From: Hydractinia symbiolongicarpus
Lineage: Eukaryota; Cnidaria; Hydrozoa; Anthoathecata; Hydractiniidae
Direction: 5' to 3'
Length of the DNA: 64,000 nucleotides
Assembly: GCF_029227915.1 (NCBI RefSeq)
Contig: NC_079884.1
Span: 23,126,001 to 23,190,000, forward strand
This document shows positions 46,871 through 57,113 of the stretch, in pieces; the stretch's first letter is position 1, and each line of letters begins with the position of its first letter. Below the pieces are notes generated by a model, which worked only from the letters and a program-made list of their open reading frames with translations, did no database searches and had not been told where the DNA came from. A program made the translations under genes and the position numbers.

Positions 46871-47794
46871 AAACTGTTAGCCACTTTTTATTGTCTACGG
46901 CGGCTCAGTCCCAAATATGTTCCACTACCTTTCTTTCTCAGACTCGGTCCAGACGCCATAAGCTCTTTAGATGACATGTTTTTTTTTATTAGCATTGAAT
47001 TTTTGAAATCAGGCTCAGGTATGCTTAGCATTAAAAAAGATGCTTACATTATGCTAGGAATATGCTTATTCCCGTTACCGTTCCAAACCTAATAACCAAA
47101 ATAAAGAACAAAGTTTCACATTTTTAACTGTTTTTTTTTCTTAAAACACAACCAGACAAAATGACTAAAGCAATCAAACACTCTCTGCAGATAACGTTCG
47201 TAAGATTATTGTACTAAGATTATCTCAAATTATATCAAACTGCATCTATAAAACCAAAAATGTTTCTCTCTCCTTCTTCTTCATCTGGGCTAAAGATGTG
47301 CTGAAAATATCCTAATATGCTTAAACTATGCAGCAAAACAAGGGCTCACAGTTATGCTTGTAATATGCTTTTTTTCACTAATCCTGAGCTTAAATATGCT
47401 TGTAAACGTTATAAAAAGAAAAAAAACATGTAATGGGCACGCTGTTAAGCATCTTTAATATCTAGTTGCTATTCATAAAACATCCTGTTGTCACCAGGTT
47501 TAGTACACTAGATATAGTTTTCATTTTAAAATGCGCCGAATTCAGATTTTCATTGAGAGATTTTAAGTTCAGGATTATTCTAAACGATATTTCATCCTTT
47601 TTTCTGAGAAAGATAAGGGATACAAACTCCCCTGTTTATGTTTAGTATAGATCGATAACTTTTTTGTCTTAGATTTTCTGTTTCTCCTGACTTAAAAATT
47701 TTTCTTCCACTTCAAAAAACTTCTTCTTCTCTAAATTTTCTCTAAATTTCTCTTAAGGTTTATCAAATCCTTCTCTTCCGCTTAAGTTTACCTG
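46871..47794. other. spacer between elements, no gene seen
   Basis: AT-rich, with repeated 'atatgctt' words and T/C-rich tracts just before the Tigger element. Confidence 0.4.
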
Positions 47795-48121
47795 TACAGT
47801 CGACGCTCGTTATCTCGAACTCCCAAGGGACCGAAAGAAAAGTTCGAGATAGCGAGCGTTCGAGATAGCGGAGGTTCGACATAACGAGCGTATTTCATAA
47901 AAAGTTCGAGATAACGAGTTTTTCGAAATTTTTTGAAATTTTCAGAAAAGGGCAAGGGTCAGTAGTTCGGTCATAAGTATCTGTGGGCAAGCTTTTAAAA
48001 TTAAAATTCACCTGAATTAAGGGTACTTGAAGGAACTGTTTGGTCAAGAAAGGGAAATGGATAATAAAGAAAACAGCATTTTGCGTACATGTATACTTAT
48101 TGTTGATTACAATTACATACA

Positions 48122-50343
48122 TTATTTTTGATCGAAAAAGCTCAAAATACTAGTTTGCTTCTTGTTTTTCATTTCACTTTTAAGAAACAAATCTTCAAAG
48201 CGAAGCAGGAGGCGTTGCATGTCATTTCCATCATCAGTGAATAGACAAGCATTTTGTAAAGTCTCCACTGCAGTGTTTATTTCTGATTTTGTTGGCTTGC
48301 TCACTGGCTCATCAAACACCTCGATGACATCGGCATTTTCATCATGCTTCTCGTCATTCTCATCTGTACTTGGCCGTACCGACTCAAGGATTTCTTCATC
48401 AGTCACGGGATTTTCGATTGTGGTCAAATCTTGGTCAATATCGACAACATCACGTGCCGAGAGATCAGCAGGAATAATGGTATCGTCAATGGCACGCAGT
48501 TGTGTGAGATCTTTCTCCAGTTGTTTAAATGGATCATCAATATTATCAGTTGCATTCTGTTGAGCTTTCTTGGAAATCTTTGATTTCTTGAAGCAATTTA
48601 CGATGGTTTCTTTCTTCACTTTGTCCCACGACGAAACAAGTATTTGAAGAGCACGCAGAATTGAAACTTTTGGAAGATCTTTGCCTTTTTCTAGGTTTTG
48701 AATCATCATGTTGACCAATTTTTGGCGATAAAGAGACTTAAGACATCTTATGACACCTTGGTCCATCGGTTGTGACACAGAAGTTGTATTTGGAGGTAAG
48801 AAAATCAATTTAATGTTGGGCAGTCCACCGACACCAGGGTGAGCGGGACAATTATCGATGATCAAGACTATCTTTCGACCTTCTTTTAGAAACATTGCAT
48901 TGATTTCTCGCACCCACTCTTCAAAAAGAGAGCTGTCCATCCAACTCTTCTTCTGCGCTCTGTACCTGCAGGGTAGGGATGTTACATTTTTGAAGCACCT
49001 TGGTTTTTTCGATTTACCAATCACAAACATTGGTAGTTTATCTCCGACAGCATTGGCAGCTGCAAGCCCGGTAATTCGGACTTCGCTATTTTTACCCCCA
49101 GAGCATTTTTCGGATTTGTAGTGATACGTTTTATTTGGCAAGCATTGGTAGAAGAGACCGAATTCGTCGGCATTGTAAATATCTTCTAGTTTGTAGTTAG
49201 TTAATAATGTTGGTAAAGTGGTTTCAAACCAAGATGCTATCATATCAGGTTGAACAGAATTGCTTTCACCAACGACCGTCTTGAACGTTACATTGTGCCT
49301 GAAATAGAAAATAAAACAAATACCGACTTGTATAAAAGATTTATTGTTAACCTGTTCGTGCATTTTTTCGAATACGAATGTTCGAATTTCAATTCGAATG
49401 TTTTTAAAAATTCTTGTGTGAACACCCTATCATTATTACTTGTGCATGGCAACAAGGAAAAGCAAACCAGGAGAAAAAGGAGAAGATGGATCTTGCAAAA
49501 ATGATAATTGATCAAAATTTAATCAATGTTGTAATGATAAAAGAATTTGAATTGGCTTCACATGTTAAGGGGTTCCACGTTTATAAAGCATTGTGGACTC
49601 CAAAAAATGGGGAGACTTTACAATGCGAAGGAGAGCCTAATAATCCCGTTGACAAATATGCTGTGTGTGTCAAGAAAGAAAACAAGATAGTTGGACATTT
49701 ACCACTTGGAAAATCTGGAAAATTTGCTAAAACAATATTTTATTTCCTCAGAGCTGATGAATTAAGCTCGTGCAAAGTAACTGTGACTGGCAAACCAGTT
49801 AATTTGGGAGATGGTGAAGGCATGCAAGTGCCATGCAATTTGACATTTATTGGAACGGAAAAGTGCATCGAGATACTCAAGAAACATATTTAGTTTATGT
49901 TAGTCTTTTTAAGATTTTAATATCAAAATAAAACCAATTCGAAAAAAAGAGATTTAATATTCTTACCTTTTTTTCCATTTACCAAGCCAACCGTCTGAAG
50001 CTTTGAAATCTTCTACTCCAAGCTCCTGTGCATAGCTTTTAGCTTTCTCCTTTAGTATTGTCCCATCGATTGGTATGTTTTTGCTTCGTTGTGAAACAAA
50101 CCATTTGAACACGACAATATCTACTTCTGAGAATTTACCATCTCAGATCTTTCTTTTCTTGCTCGAAGATTTTTCGAGAGCAGAAAAAAGTTTTTCCTTA
50201 TTGGCTAGCCAAGTTGATATCGTGTTTTTAGGCACCCCGTACTTTTTAGCGATATCTTTATTTGGAATACCTTTTTCCAATTCTTTTAATGCTTGGCATT
50301 TTTCTGCCAAAGTTTTTACAACGAGCTTTCTTTTCGGTGGCAT
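48122..50343 (-). pseudogene. Tigger transposase (DDE_1/CENP-B type), two exons, one premature stop
   Basis: Exon 1 is 50343-49967, exon 2 is 49298-48122; the donor AAAG|GTAAGA and acceptor TTTCAG|GCAC join to give WKKRHNVTF, the standard continuation of the family. Total 518 codons. N-terminal HTH (KDIAKKYGVPKNTISTWL) and CENP-B-type HTH (IPIDGTILKEKA...FKASDGWL) bind the ends; the DDE domain shows NADEFGLF, LIIDNCPAHPG and PMDQGVIRCLK with 30 residues between the second and third Asp; an acidic tail follows. One in-frame TGA at 50145-50143 splits the two HTHs; a CGA-to-TGA change would explain it. Otherwise the frame is open, so this copy is recently inactivated. Confidence 0.8.
49486..49893 (+). 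CDS. HIRAN-like domain protein, antisense inside the Tigger transposase intron
   Basis: 135 aa, single exon, ATG at 49486 in a purine-rich context. Nearly the whole protein is one HIRAN-like domain: VKGFHVYKALWTP, GETLQCEGEPNNPVDKYAV, KIVGHLPLGKSG and VPCNLTFIG. In HLTF and related proteins HIRAN binds 3' ends of single-stranded DNA; here the protein is free-standing. It lies entirely within the 49299-49966 intron and on the opposite strand, with no stops, while the transposase carries one. It may help transposition, repair the excision site or restrain the element; none of this is shown. Confidence 0.75.
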   Translation: MDLAKMIIDQNLINVVMIKEFELASHVKGFHVYKALWTPKNGETLQCEGEPNNPVDKYAVCVKKENKIVGHLPLGKSGKFAKTIFYFLRADELSSCKVTVTGKPVNLGDGEGMQVPCNLTFIGTEKCIEILKKHI

Positions 50344-50891
50344 TCTGACAAAGGAAATCACAAAAAAAACATTGCAAAATCTACCTGTTTTACAATGGAA
50401 TGTCTTCTTTTTATTGCAACATTTTGTGGCTTTAAAACAAGCAGTGCAAGGTCTTCTTTTTTCAAAATTCCTCTTCAAGAGTTCGAGATAACGAGCGTAA
50501 ATCAGTCCAAGGGACTGAGAAAAAAGTTCGAGATAGTGAAAGTTCGAGATAACGGAGGTTCGAGATACCGAACGTTTTTTTGCCTACTATTGCTTACAGA
50601 ACTCAAGGGACCGAAGAAAAAGTTCGAGATAGAGAAAGTTCGAGATAACGGAGGTTCGAGATAATGAGCGTCGACTGTAATTCTTTTCTGGTTGATGAGG
50701 TCTTCACTTTTCGAATTTCCTCCTAAAGTTTTGATTGTATGGTCGGATTTGTTGCCGATTGCGCCATAAAAAAAGCTTTCGGTCATTATGACGATATGGT
50801 TCTTCGGAGTTTCTCTCTAAGTCGTTCCATCTACCCATCGTTATTTGTTTTCGCACATTTTTGTGTTTTGGGCGAAAAGATTTCCCCAGGT

Positions 50892-51670
50892 TCAGCTTGG
50901 TAAGGTGGCCTTAACATTTGCCCGTCGTTTGAGTGACAAATTGCCGTGTGCTGCATGACCCAATAACATCACTCCTTCAAGGATTGGTGAAATTATTTCT
51001 GCAGGTTCCATGACCCTGCTGTCTTCGTTAGACTGCAGTATTGCATCCGCTAGTTTCGCCAGAGTGGTTCGTTTTAGCTCTAAATCCATCCTTCTGTGGA
51101 AGGGTGTAAAGCTATTCATTTTATAGACCTCTTTGTTTGGCCACAGCGTAGCAAAGGCAGTGCAATTTTTCGGCATTTCGTACTTTAAGAAAACCAAATT
51201 TCGAGTTTTACTGTTCTGGGAATGCTCCTTCCATTATTTTGACACTCTTTCTGCCAAATCGTTGTTTATTGGCGGGGTCTCAGTCTCAGCAAACGGCTGG
51301 TCAAGTTTCTGGAACTGGTTCTCTTCCAGATGAACATCCCGCCCCAACTTTCTTTCTACATGTTCTGATTTGATACTTGGTCCTGGTGTCATTTCTGATC
51401 CCCTGTAATCCTGTGTCGAGCTTTCCTCATACGAGGCTTGTGAGATCGTCACAGAGATGGCATTTTCAGATAGTTTTACCTGGGGTTTTGTTAAGATGAT
51501 GTTCCTTGTGATCCCACAAGGGCCTCAATTATCCTGTTTATCTTTCCCAACAACTCCGTTTTAAGAGAGGTCATAACATCCTGTTTTATACATTAGATGA
51601 GATCCATTTGTTGTTGTTCTTGTTGCTGTTGAGTAGTGGCTGTTTCAGCCAACACGTGTATGCCTTCCAT
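50892..51670 (-). pseudogene. DIRS/tyrosine-recombinase retroelement gag-like ORF relic
   Basis: Minus strand from an ATG at 51670: MEGIHVLAETATTQQQQEQQ, then frames with stops and shifts to TISQASYEESSTQDYRGSEM and finally WPNKEVYKMNSFTPFHRRMD followed by LELKRTTLAKLADAIL. The last block resembles the conserved part of gag-like ORFs of DIRS-type elements ('W..L....R..D...Q..L...A.AI'). It cannot be expressed intact. Whether it belongs to the same element as the DIRS pieces near the Kolobok is unknown. Confidence 0.45.
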
Positions 51671-51954
51671 AGCTAAAGTTATAAAATTTGCTTTTTAACT
51701 GAAAATAATAATCTAAATATGTTACCTAATATTGCATAGTTATGTCTCATTGGCGAGATTTCCTAAGCCTATTATAGACTGCTGTCATATTACCTATCCT
51801 GGTGAAAGCCTATGGAGCTTTAGAAGTAACGCGTGTGTAACGTGGGTAACATGTAGGTAACGCGTTGCAAACTCTATCCTAAGCAACATATTAGGTGTTT
51901 AAAGCAATAAAAAGTAACACTCACACTTCCCCTACTTTAATACTTTATTCTTTG

Positions 51955-52690
51955 ACCTTTAGTAAGTATATTCATCAAGATACGCTTGTCCATGGAGTCA
52001 ATCGTTCTGTCAATAATGTCGGCTAGATAGTTTTCCAGGGTACGCTTAACGCTGCCAGCCAATTGCTTAAAGGTTTCACCCAAGATCTTACTTGATAATA
52101 AGTTTTGGAACACGTAGGGCTCAGGTCAGGACTCCTGGCAGGAATGCTAAACCTTCCGCCAAAATTACCCCTCTAACATACGCGTTGGCAACCATAAAGT
52201 GTTCCACTCTTCCATCACTGCTTTTTTGCCATCCTCTCGCTGTATGGTTGAAATTTAGGATGCCAGAGGGTTTTCGCCACGCAATTGTACGAGGAGGGTT
52301 TACTTGGTCGCACGGGTTGTATTTGTGGGTGAAGCCCACACCGTCCAAATAAAACGATATTCCCTCCTGATGGAAATTTTCTTCTCACCTTCCGCGCAAA
52401 TGTGAGACGTAAACTTAGGTCCTTGCGTTTGAGAACCTTCTTCTTCGAGCGCGTGTATTTCATGTTTGCTTTCCGCAAAACACGTTGCACTGTTTAAACA
52501 GAAACTTTGCCAACCAGGCCAGAACTTAGAGCTACTCGTTTCATGGTAAAATACCCAACGCTTTTATGTAGTATTTCGACTACTTGCAAGATGTTTCGTT
52601 CGTCTTTTTCGACCAGCTTGCGTGGTTTACCCTTATTGTGCTGACGTCGGCATCTTCACCAACATTTAAATCTTGTGTGGTGCGAAATAC
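51955..52690 (-). pseudogene. Tc1/mariner-type transposase relic
   Basis: Minus strand, several frames: a helix-turn-helix like segment KGKPRKLVEKDERNILQVV; KRKDLSLRLTFARKV; YFDGVGFTHKYNPCDQV (first catalytic Asp region); FMVANAYVRGVILAEG; and the C-terminus DIIDRTIDSMDKRILM. Together these outline a mariner-like transposase. The region of the second and third catalytic acids is missing and stops and frameshifts are frequent. Confidence 0.6.
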
Positions 52691-52699
52691 ACAGTAGAC

Positions 52700-53569
52700 C
52701 AGAATATGAGAAATTTTCTAAAGAAACGATTTGTCGTCACATGAAAAAGTCAATTGCGGACATAGACCTCATGGACGCAAACTTTAAATTTAGGGGTGGG
52801 GAAGGCAGCCTCAGATTTTTTGTGAGGAATTGCTGGTTGATGTGGTGACCATCTAATGCCATGGACTCGCATAGGGTAGACAGAAGAAACCTGTAATCTC
52901 GATTTTTATTTAACTTGCAAAACGAATCCGATAAAGCGTATGCTGTGCGTTGCATACGCACTTGATTCTTGACCAGAGACTGCTAGATTGCCTGCATTTT
53001 TATGTCCTCGCTACGACATTTAGCCTGTGCACAAATAAATTTATTGGATGGTTTCACAAGCATGGAACTTGTAGTTTGATGGAACTTACGCTGTATCTTC
53101 TCATTGTCAAGTTTCTTTAGGCGCATGATTTTGATTTCTACTCTCTACTCTCCATTCTCCTTGTAATCATCAATCACCTCACCCCATAGTTTTTGACCAT
53201 CTTCTTGCGAGTCCTCCGTCGAAGACTTTCGTTTATTAGCCTATTTAACTTAGGAATTCATCAGTTTTCAAGATAATTAGATGCTGCCATGCTAACATTG
53301 TCTTCATTTGTACCTCTTAAAACTTCCTTAATTTTCCTTTTTGTTGACCAGTGAGGTCACGTAGATAAAGGTTTAGAGATGAACCTTTACTATCACTTTA
53401 CAACAAGGACTCTTCTCCATCTTTCCCTGCAGCTAATTTTCTAGCACTCACAAAAAACTTAATCTGAATTATTTCTCGCTTCCATCATCTTTCGTAGACG
53501 TTTCATATTCCCTGCTTAAATATTTAAAGAATTGAGCGACATGGTTAAGTTATTTAAAACAACCTTTTT
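52700..53569. other. unassigned relic sequence between elements
   Basis: A 74-codon minus-strand frame (52737-52961) and a short charged frame further upstream look like fragments of one decayed gag-like gene, but no family is recognised. Confidence 0.35.
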
Positions 53570-53644
53570 CGACCTTATTCGAATATAATTTTAGAGCCAA
53601 AGGGGGCGCTTATTTGAATATTTAGGAAATAGGAAAAAGACGTT

Positions 53645-54124
53645 TTACTCAAAAATAGCTTTCTTTTTAAAATCATTTACAGCGTTAAATTTCATAGCAA
53701 AGTGTTCGTATCTATTTTTTCTTTTCAATAGTTCATCATTTAGAATAGTTATCAGTTCTTTACGTGTTGTCATAGCACTGTACTTTGCCGGGATGACAAG
53801 CCCAACTTCTCTTTTTCTCTTTCCAATCACGGTTGCTGTCACGACGTTATAATGGTCTACGTTTAGAAATTGTTTTATGAGTTTTGATAACTCCAATGGA
53901 AGATGACCAACAAGCCCATCTACTGTTCCTTCTTTGCCCCATAAATAAACGCCGATTGCATTTTCATCGTATTCTGTAGCTTCATTTCTTGTATCAACTG
54001 CACATTTCAGTTTTAAGTTTATTTCAGGCGTCCATTTTGACTGGTAAACATGATGACCACGGATAGCAGTTTCAAAATCCAAAGTGTAAAATATATTGCA
54101 GAAAGAAGAGTTTGTTCTTGCCAT
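53645..54124 (-). CDS. HIRAN-like domain protein, divergent partner of the pogo-like transposase
   Basis: Start chosen at 54124 (MARTNSSF), giving 159 aa; the frame is open further upstream through a hydrophobic stretch, and an upstream exon (from an ATG at 54366, donor AAAG|GTGACA) could instead be spliced on. Domain motifs: IRGHHVYQSKWTP, EATEYDENAIGVYL, GLVGHLPLELS, and GKRKREVGLVIPAKYS, a HIRAN-like fold related to but clearly diverged from the one at 49486-49893. No stop interrupts it. It shares a ~320-bp divergent promoter region with the transposase, so co-expression is likely. Confidence 0.65.
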   Translation of the reverse strand: MARTNSSFCNIFYTLDFETAIRGHHVYQSKWTPEINLKLKCAVDTRNEATEYDENAIGVYLWGKEGTVDGLVGHLPLELSKLIKQFLNVDHYNVVTATVIGKRKREVGLVIPAKYSAMTTRKELITILNDELLKRKNRYEHFAMKFNAVNDFKKKAIFE

Positions 54125-54445
54125 AACTTTTATGTTAGCTATCTTTATGACTAGTAGTGAAATATAGTAAATTGGCACTTTAATTAGATGTGACTGCAGC
54201 TGTGATAACAAGAGAAACAAAAAACACCATTTGGAACAACTATTAAGTTGTCACCTTTGTCTTTTGATCTTTGTGAACATCGATGAAAACACTCCATCTT
54301 ATTGGCTTTACACAATGTTAGATAGTTGAGGAGCTTGCAGAAATTGTCTTCTGTGGTGAAGGACATTTAAAAAAAATCTGCGAAGTGAAATAAAGATAGC
54401 TTTGGAAATAAAGAAAAATTTCAAGGTCAAGTGTGGTACGAAAAT

Positions 54446-55904
54446 ATGGCGGATGGAAACGAAACTAACGAAGTCGCTATTTCTCATAAGGGTAAAAAAG
54501 TATCTAGTTATAGCTTAAAGTTTAAGCTTGACGCAGTAGCTTACGCCGAACTCAATAGCATAAGTTCAGCAAGCAGAAAATTCAACGTTGATAGAAAGAG
54601 AATAAGAGAATGGTCAAAGTGTAAAGAAGAATTACAATCTTTAAAAAAGAAAGATCACGGTTCAATAAGGAAACGATTAGACGGTGCTGGACGCAAACCT
54701 CTCGATCAGCAGATGGAAGAAGTGCTTGTTGAATGGATTTACGATAGACGAGATAAAGGACTTCGAGTTTCCAGAAAACTGATCATGAAAAAAGCCCTTT
54801 TTGTGTATAATGAGAAAGCGAAAGAAAGTGATTCAGAAAATACCATCACATTTGTAGCAAGTACAGGGTGGTTGCAGAAGTTTATGCTTCGAAATGGGCT
54901 ATCTCTGAGACGAAAAACTTCTGTCGCTCAAAAAGATCCTTCTAAGTTGATCGATAAACTTGTGTCTTACATACTCCACACTCGACGTTATGCTTCTAAG
55001 TATCATTATTCACCTTCAAACATCATAGCAATGGATGAAACACCCGTTTGGTCAGATATGGTATCTGATACAACAGTACATAAAAAAGGTGACAAGACTG
55101 TTACAATGAAAACTACTGGCCATGAAAAATCACGAGTATCTGTCTGCTTAACAGCAAAAGCGGATGGAACAAGATTGAAACCGTATATCGTATTTAAAGG
55201 CGCAAAACGTGAGTCAAAAACACTAAACGACGAATTCAAAACACGCTGTATAATAGCTTCTTCATAATGGCTGGATGAATACTGAATTGACTCTTGACTA
55301 TACTAAGAAGGTTTTGGGAAGTTTCTCTTTCGGTAAGCGATTTTTAGCGTGGGACTCCTACGAGTGTCATATGGAAAGTAGTGTTGCAGCAGCATTAAAG
55401 TCTTCAAACATTGATCAGGTTATTATTCCCGGAGGATGCACGAAGTACATTCAAGCACCAGATGTGTCATGGAATAAACCATTTACGGCGATGTGTACAG
55501 AAAGATACGATCAATGGCTTGCAGATGAGGGAATACACAACGAAACCGTTGATGGCAATCTTAAGGCACCACCTCGTGAACGTATTGTTGAATGGATTCT
55601 AGAATCGTGGTCATCCTTATCAGCTGATACCATTAAACAATCATTTAAGTCATGCGCACTAAATATAAAAGTTGATGGTTCTGAAGATGACGATATTCAT
55701 TGTTTCAAAGAATCACAACCTTGTGCAGCAGGCAAAACAATGCTTAAAACACAAATGCAGGTATTACGGGATGCCGAGGATGAAACAAACCCTTTTTCAT
55801 CACATAGCGTAACTGATTCCGATGTAGAAGAGGCGGCAAACGAAGTTTTTTTATTGGACGATGACGAAATCGAAGACGATGATATTGACATAGAGAATAT
55901 TTAG
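54446..55904 (+). pseudogene. pogo-like transposase (POGK-type, DDE_1), one frameshift
   Basis: ATG at 54446. An N-terminal psq-type HTH (LKFKLDAVAYAE...ASRKFNVDRKRIREW) is followed by a CENP-B-type HTH (EWIYDRRDKGLRVSRKLIM...ASTGWLQKFMLRNGLS) and the DDE domain: IIAMDETPVW, LAWDSYECH and QAPDVSWNKPF, with 35 residues between the second and third Asp. An acidic C-terminus follows. The frame shifts by one base at about 55263, between CIIASS and NGWMN, where a single extra base breaks the gene into two frames (54446-55267 and 55275-55904). Otherwise intact, so inactivation is recent, or a programmed shift would be needed. Confidence 0.75.
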
Positions 55905-56139
55905 TTTTTAAGAACATTAACAACGTTATTTTTAGAGCATGTCTTCTGTTTTATTCTATTATTTTATCACTTACTAATACTGTCTTAGTTGCTAAAAAAT
56001 TTTTGATTTGACACAACTTGAGTTTTTTTTTAAGCGCCCCTCTCGTTTTAGCGCCCCTCTTGAATAAGCGCCCACCCCAAAAGTTGAATTTTTAAATAAG
56101 CGCCCAGGGCGCTAAATCGAGCATTTACGGTATGTGGTT

Positions 56140-56995
56140 GACTTAAGGGGACATCAATTCCGTTATATTTCTGAGTAAGTTAAAAGTTCAATATTTTTGT
56201 GTGGCTTTTGTGACCACCCAAAACGGAACAGCACTCGGTCATCGTTTGTTGGCTGTAACTGTTCACTCCGGTACTTCAATAACAGCGTTGTATTTCTCCA
56301 ACCGCTACCTAATTCTAATTGTGGCTGCTTTGTATAATTTTCCCTCCGTTTTTCTTAAAGGAGCGTAATCACCCATACCGGAAAAAAAAACAGTACCCAT
56401 TACAAAAGATAAAGGTTTATCGTCACACAACTAAATCCCGTTAGAACTTTTGTTGAGGACTTTTGTCATTATTTTGATGGATCTTCACAATAGACACCTA
56501 CTATGTGACCCATCTTCACATTCGCTTTCGATATCTTGAAAACGTCTTTGCAGGATAAATTATTTTGTTGAGAGAATTCCGTCGCTTCTGCCTGAAATAA
56601 TTTTGGCTCTCCTTTCACTACACTTTCTCCCGTCCCAACACATTTTTCTCTGGTACAATGTATTTGTCGGTATTATAAGATACTTCTGTACGTTTCCAAA
56701 TTAAGACCTCATTCTGGAAGTCGACATCCCCACCAACATCTTGTCCAGCACCCTCTTCCACGTTTTCTTCCCTTGTAGCTTTCATTGCTAAAACGTCTAG
56801 GAAAAATTGTTGTCATAAAATTTCATATTAATAAGGATAGTATTGGGCATTGAGGGAAAATGTGAAGTGACCAATTAACGATTCAATAATGAAAGCAAGT
56901 CAAAACAAAAAAATAATTAGCCAAATAATATACAAGGAAAAACGACAATTTAATTAGTTCATAGTGAAAAAAAAACAAGTAAATATACCTCTCTT
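56140..56995 (-). pseudogene. unassigned ORF relic, probably from a mobile element
   Basis: Minus strand from about 56786: MKATREENVEEGAGQDVGG then DFQNEVLIWKRTEVSYNTDK, then after a frameshift GESVVKGEPKLFQAEATEF and KDVFKISKANVKMGHIVG, ending at about 56478. The composition is protein-like over about 100 residues, but I do not recognise the family. Further fragments lie downstream in other frames. Confidence 0.35.
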
Positions 56996-57113
56996 TAACC
57001 CTCCTCACAAGTTGAAATATTGTTTTACCGTACAAGCTTCGCTCATCCTTCGTTTCAATAAATTTGTGAGTGGAAGCCAGGAGTAGCAAAAGAGTGAAAT
57101 ATGTAGCTATCAT
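56996..57113 (-). CDS. possible first exon of a small secreted protein
   Basis: ATG at 57113 opens with a signal-peptide-like MIATYFTLLLLLASTHKFIE, continues through KDERSLYGKTIFQLVRRVKE and reaches a donor-like AG|GTATATTT near 56990. No convincing second exon was found; joining to an acceptor near 56797 gives only a very short tail. It may equally be chance. Confidence 0.25.

Larger units (their letters stand above)
47797..50677. mobile_element. Tigger-type (pogo family) DNA transposon, 2881 bp
   Basis: Starts CAGTCGACGCTCGTTATCTC and ends with its inverse (one mismatch), flanked by TA at 47795-47796 and 50678-50679. Both ends carry reiterated 'gttcgagata(a/g)cg' units; at the right end the unit block is duplicated (50474-50575 and 50600-50677). 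Inside are a transposase on the minus strand and a HIRAN-like gene on the plus strand that lies wholly within the transposase intron. Confidence 0.85.
53570..56130. mobile_element. pogo-like DNA transposon (POGK-like transposase) with a HIRAN-like partner gene
   Basis: The right end, read inwards, is CCGTAAATGCTCGATTTAGC with flanking TA (56131-56132) and repeated 'gggcgctta' units. The left side retains 'gggggcgcttatttgaa' near 53605 but the terminal ~60 bp cannot be recognised, so it is decayed or truncated. Two genes are arranged head-to-head: HIRAN-like on the minus strand and transposase on the plus strand. Confidence 0.65.

Noticed and set aside
48162-48563. Ser-rich plus-strand ORF of 133 codons
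   Set aside because: It is the antisense shadow of the acidic C-terminus of the Tigger transposase.
54184-54366. 60-codon Cys-containing minus-strand ORF as a separate gene
   Set aside because: More likely an upstream exon of the HIRAN-like gene or chance; the acceptor lacks a pyrimidine tract.
56760-57113. Spliced small cysteine-rich secreted peptide from the 57113 exon
   Set aside because: The join to 56797 yields only a very short tail in one frame, while another frame at the same place gives longer protein-like sequence; support is too weak.
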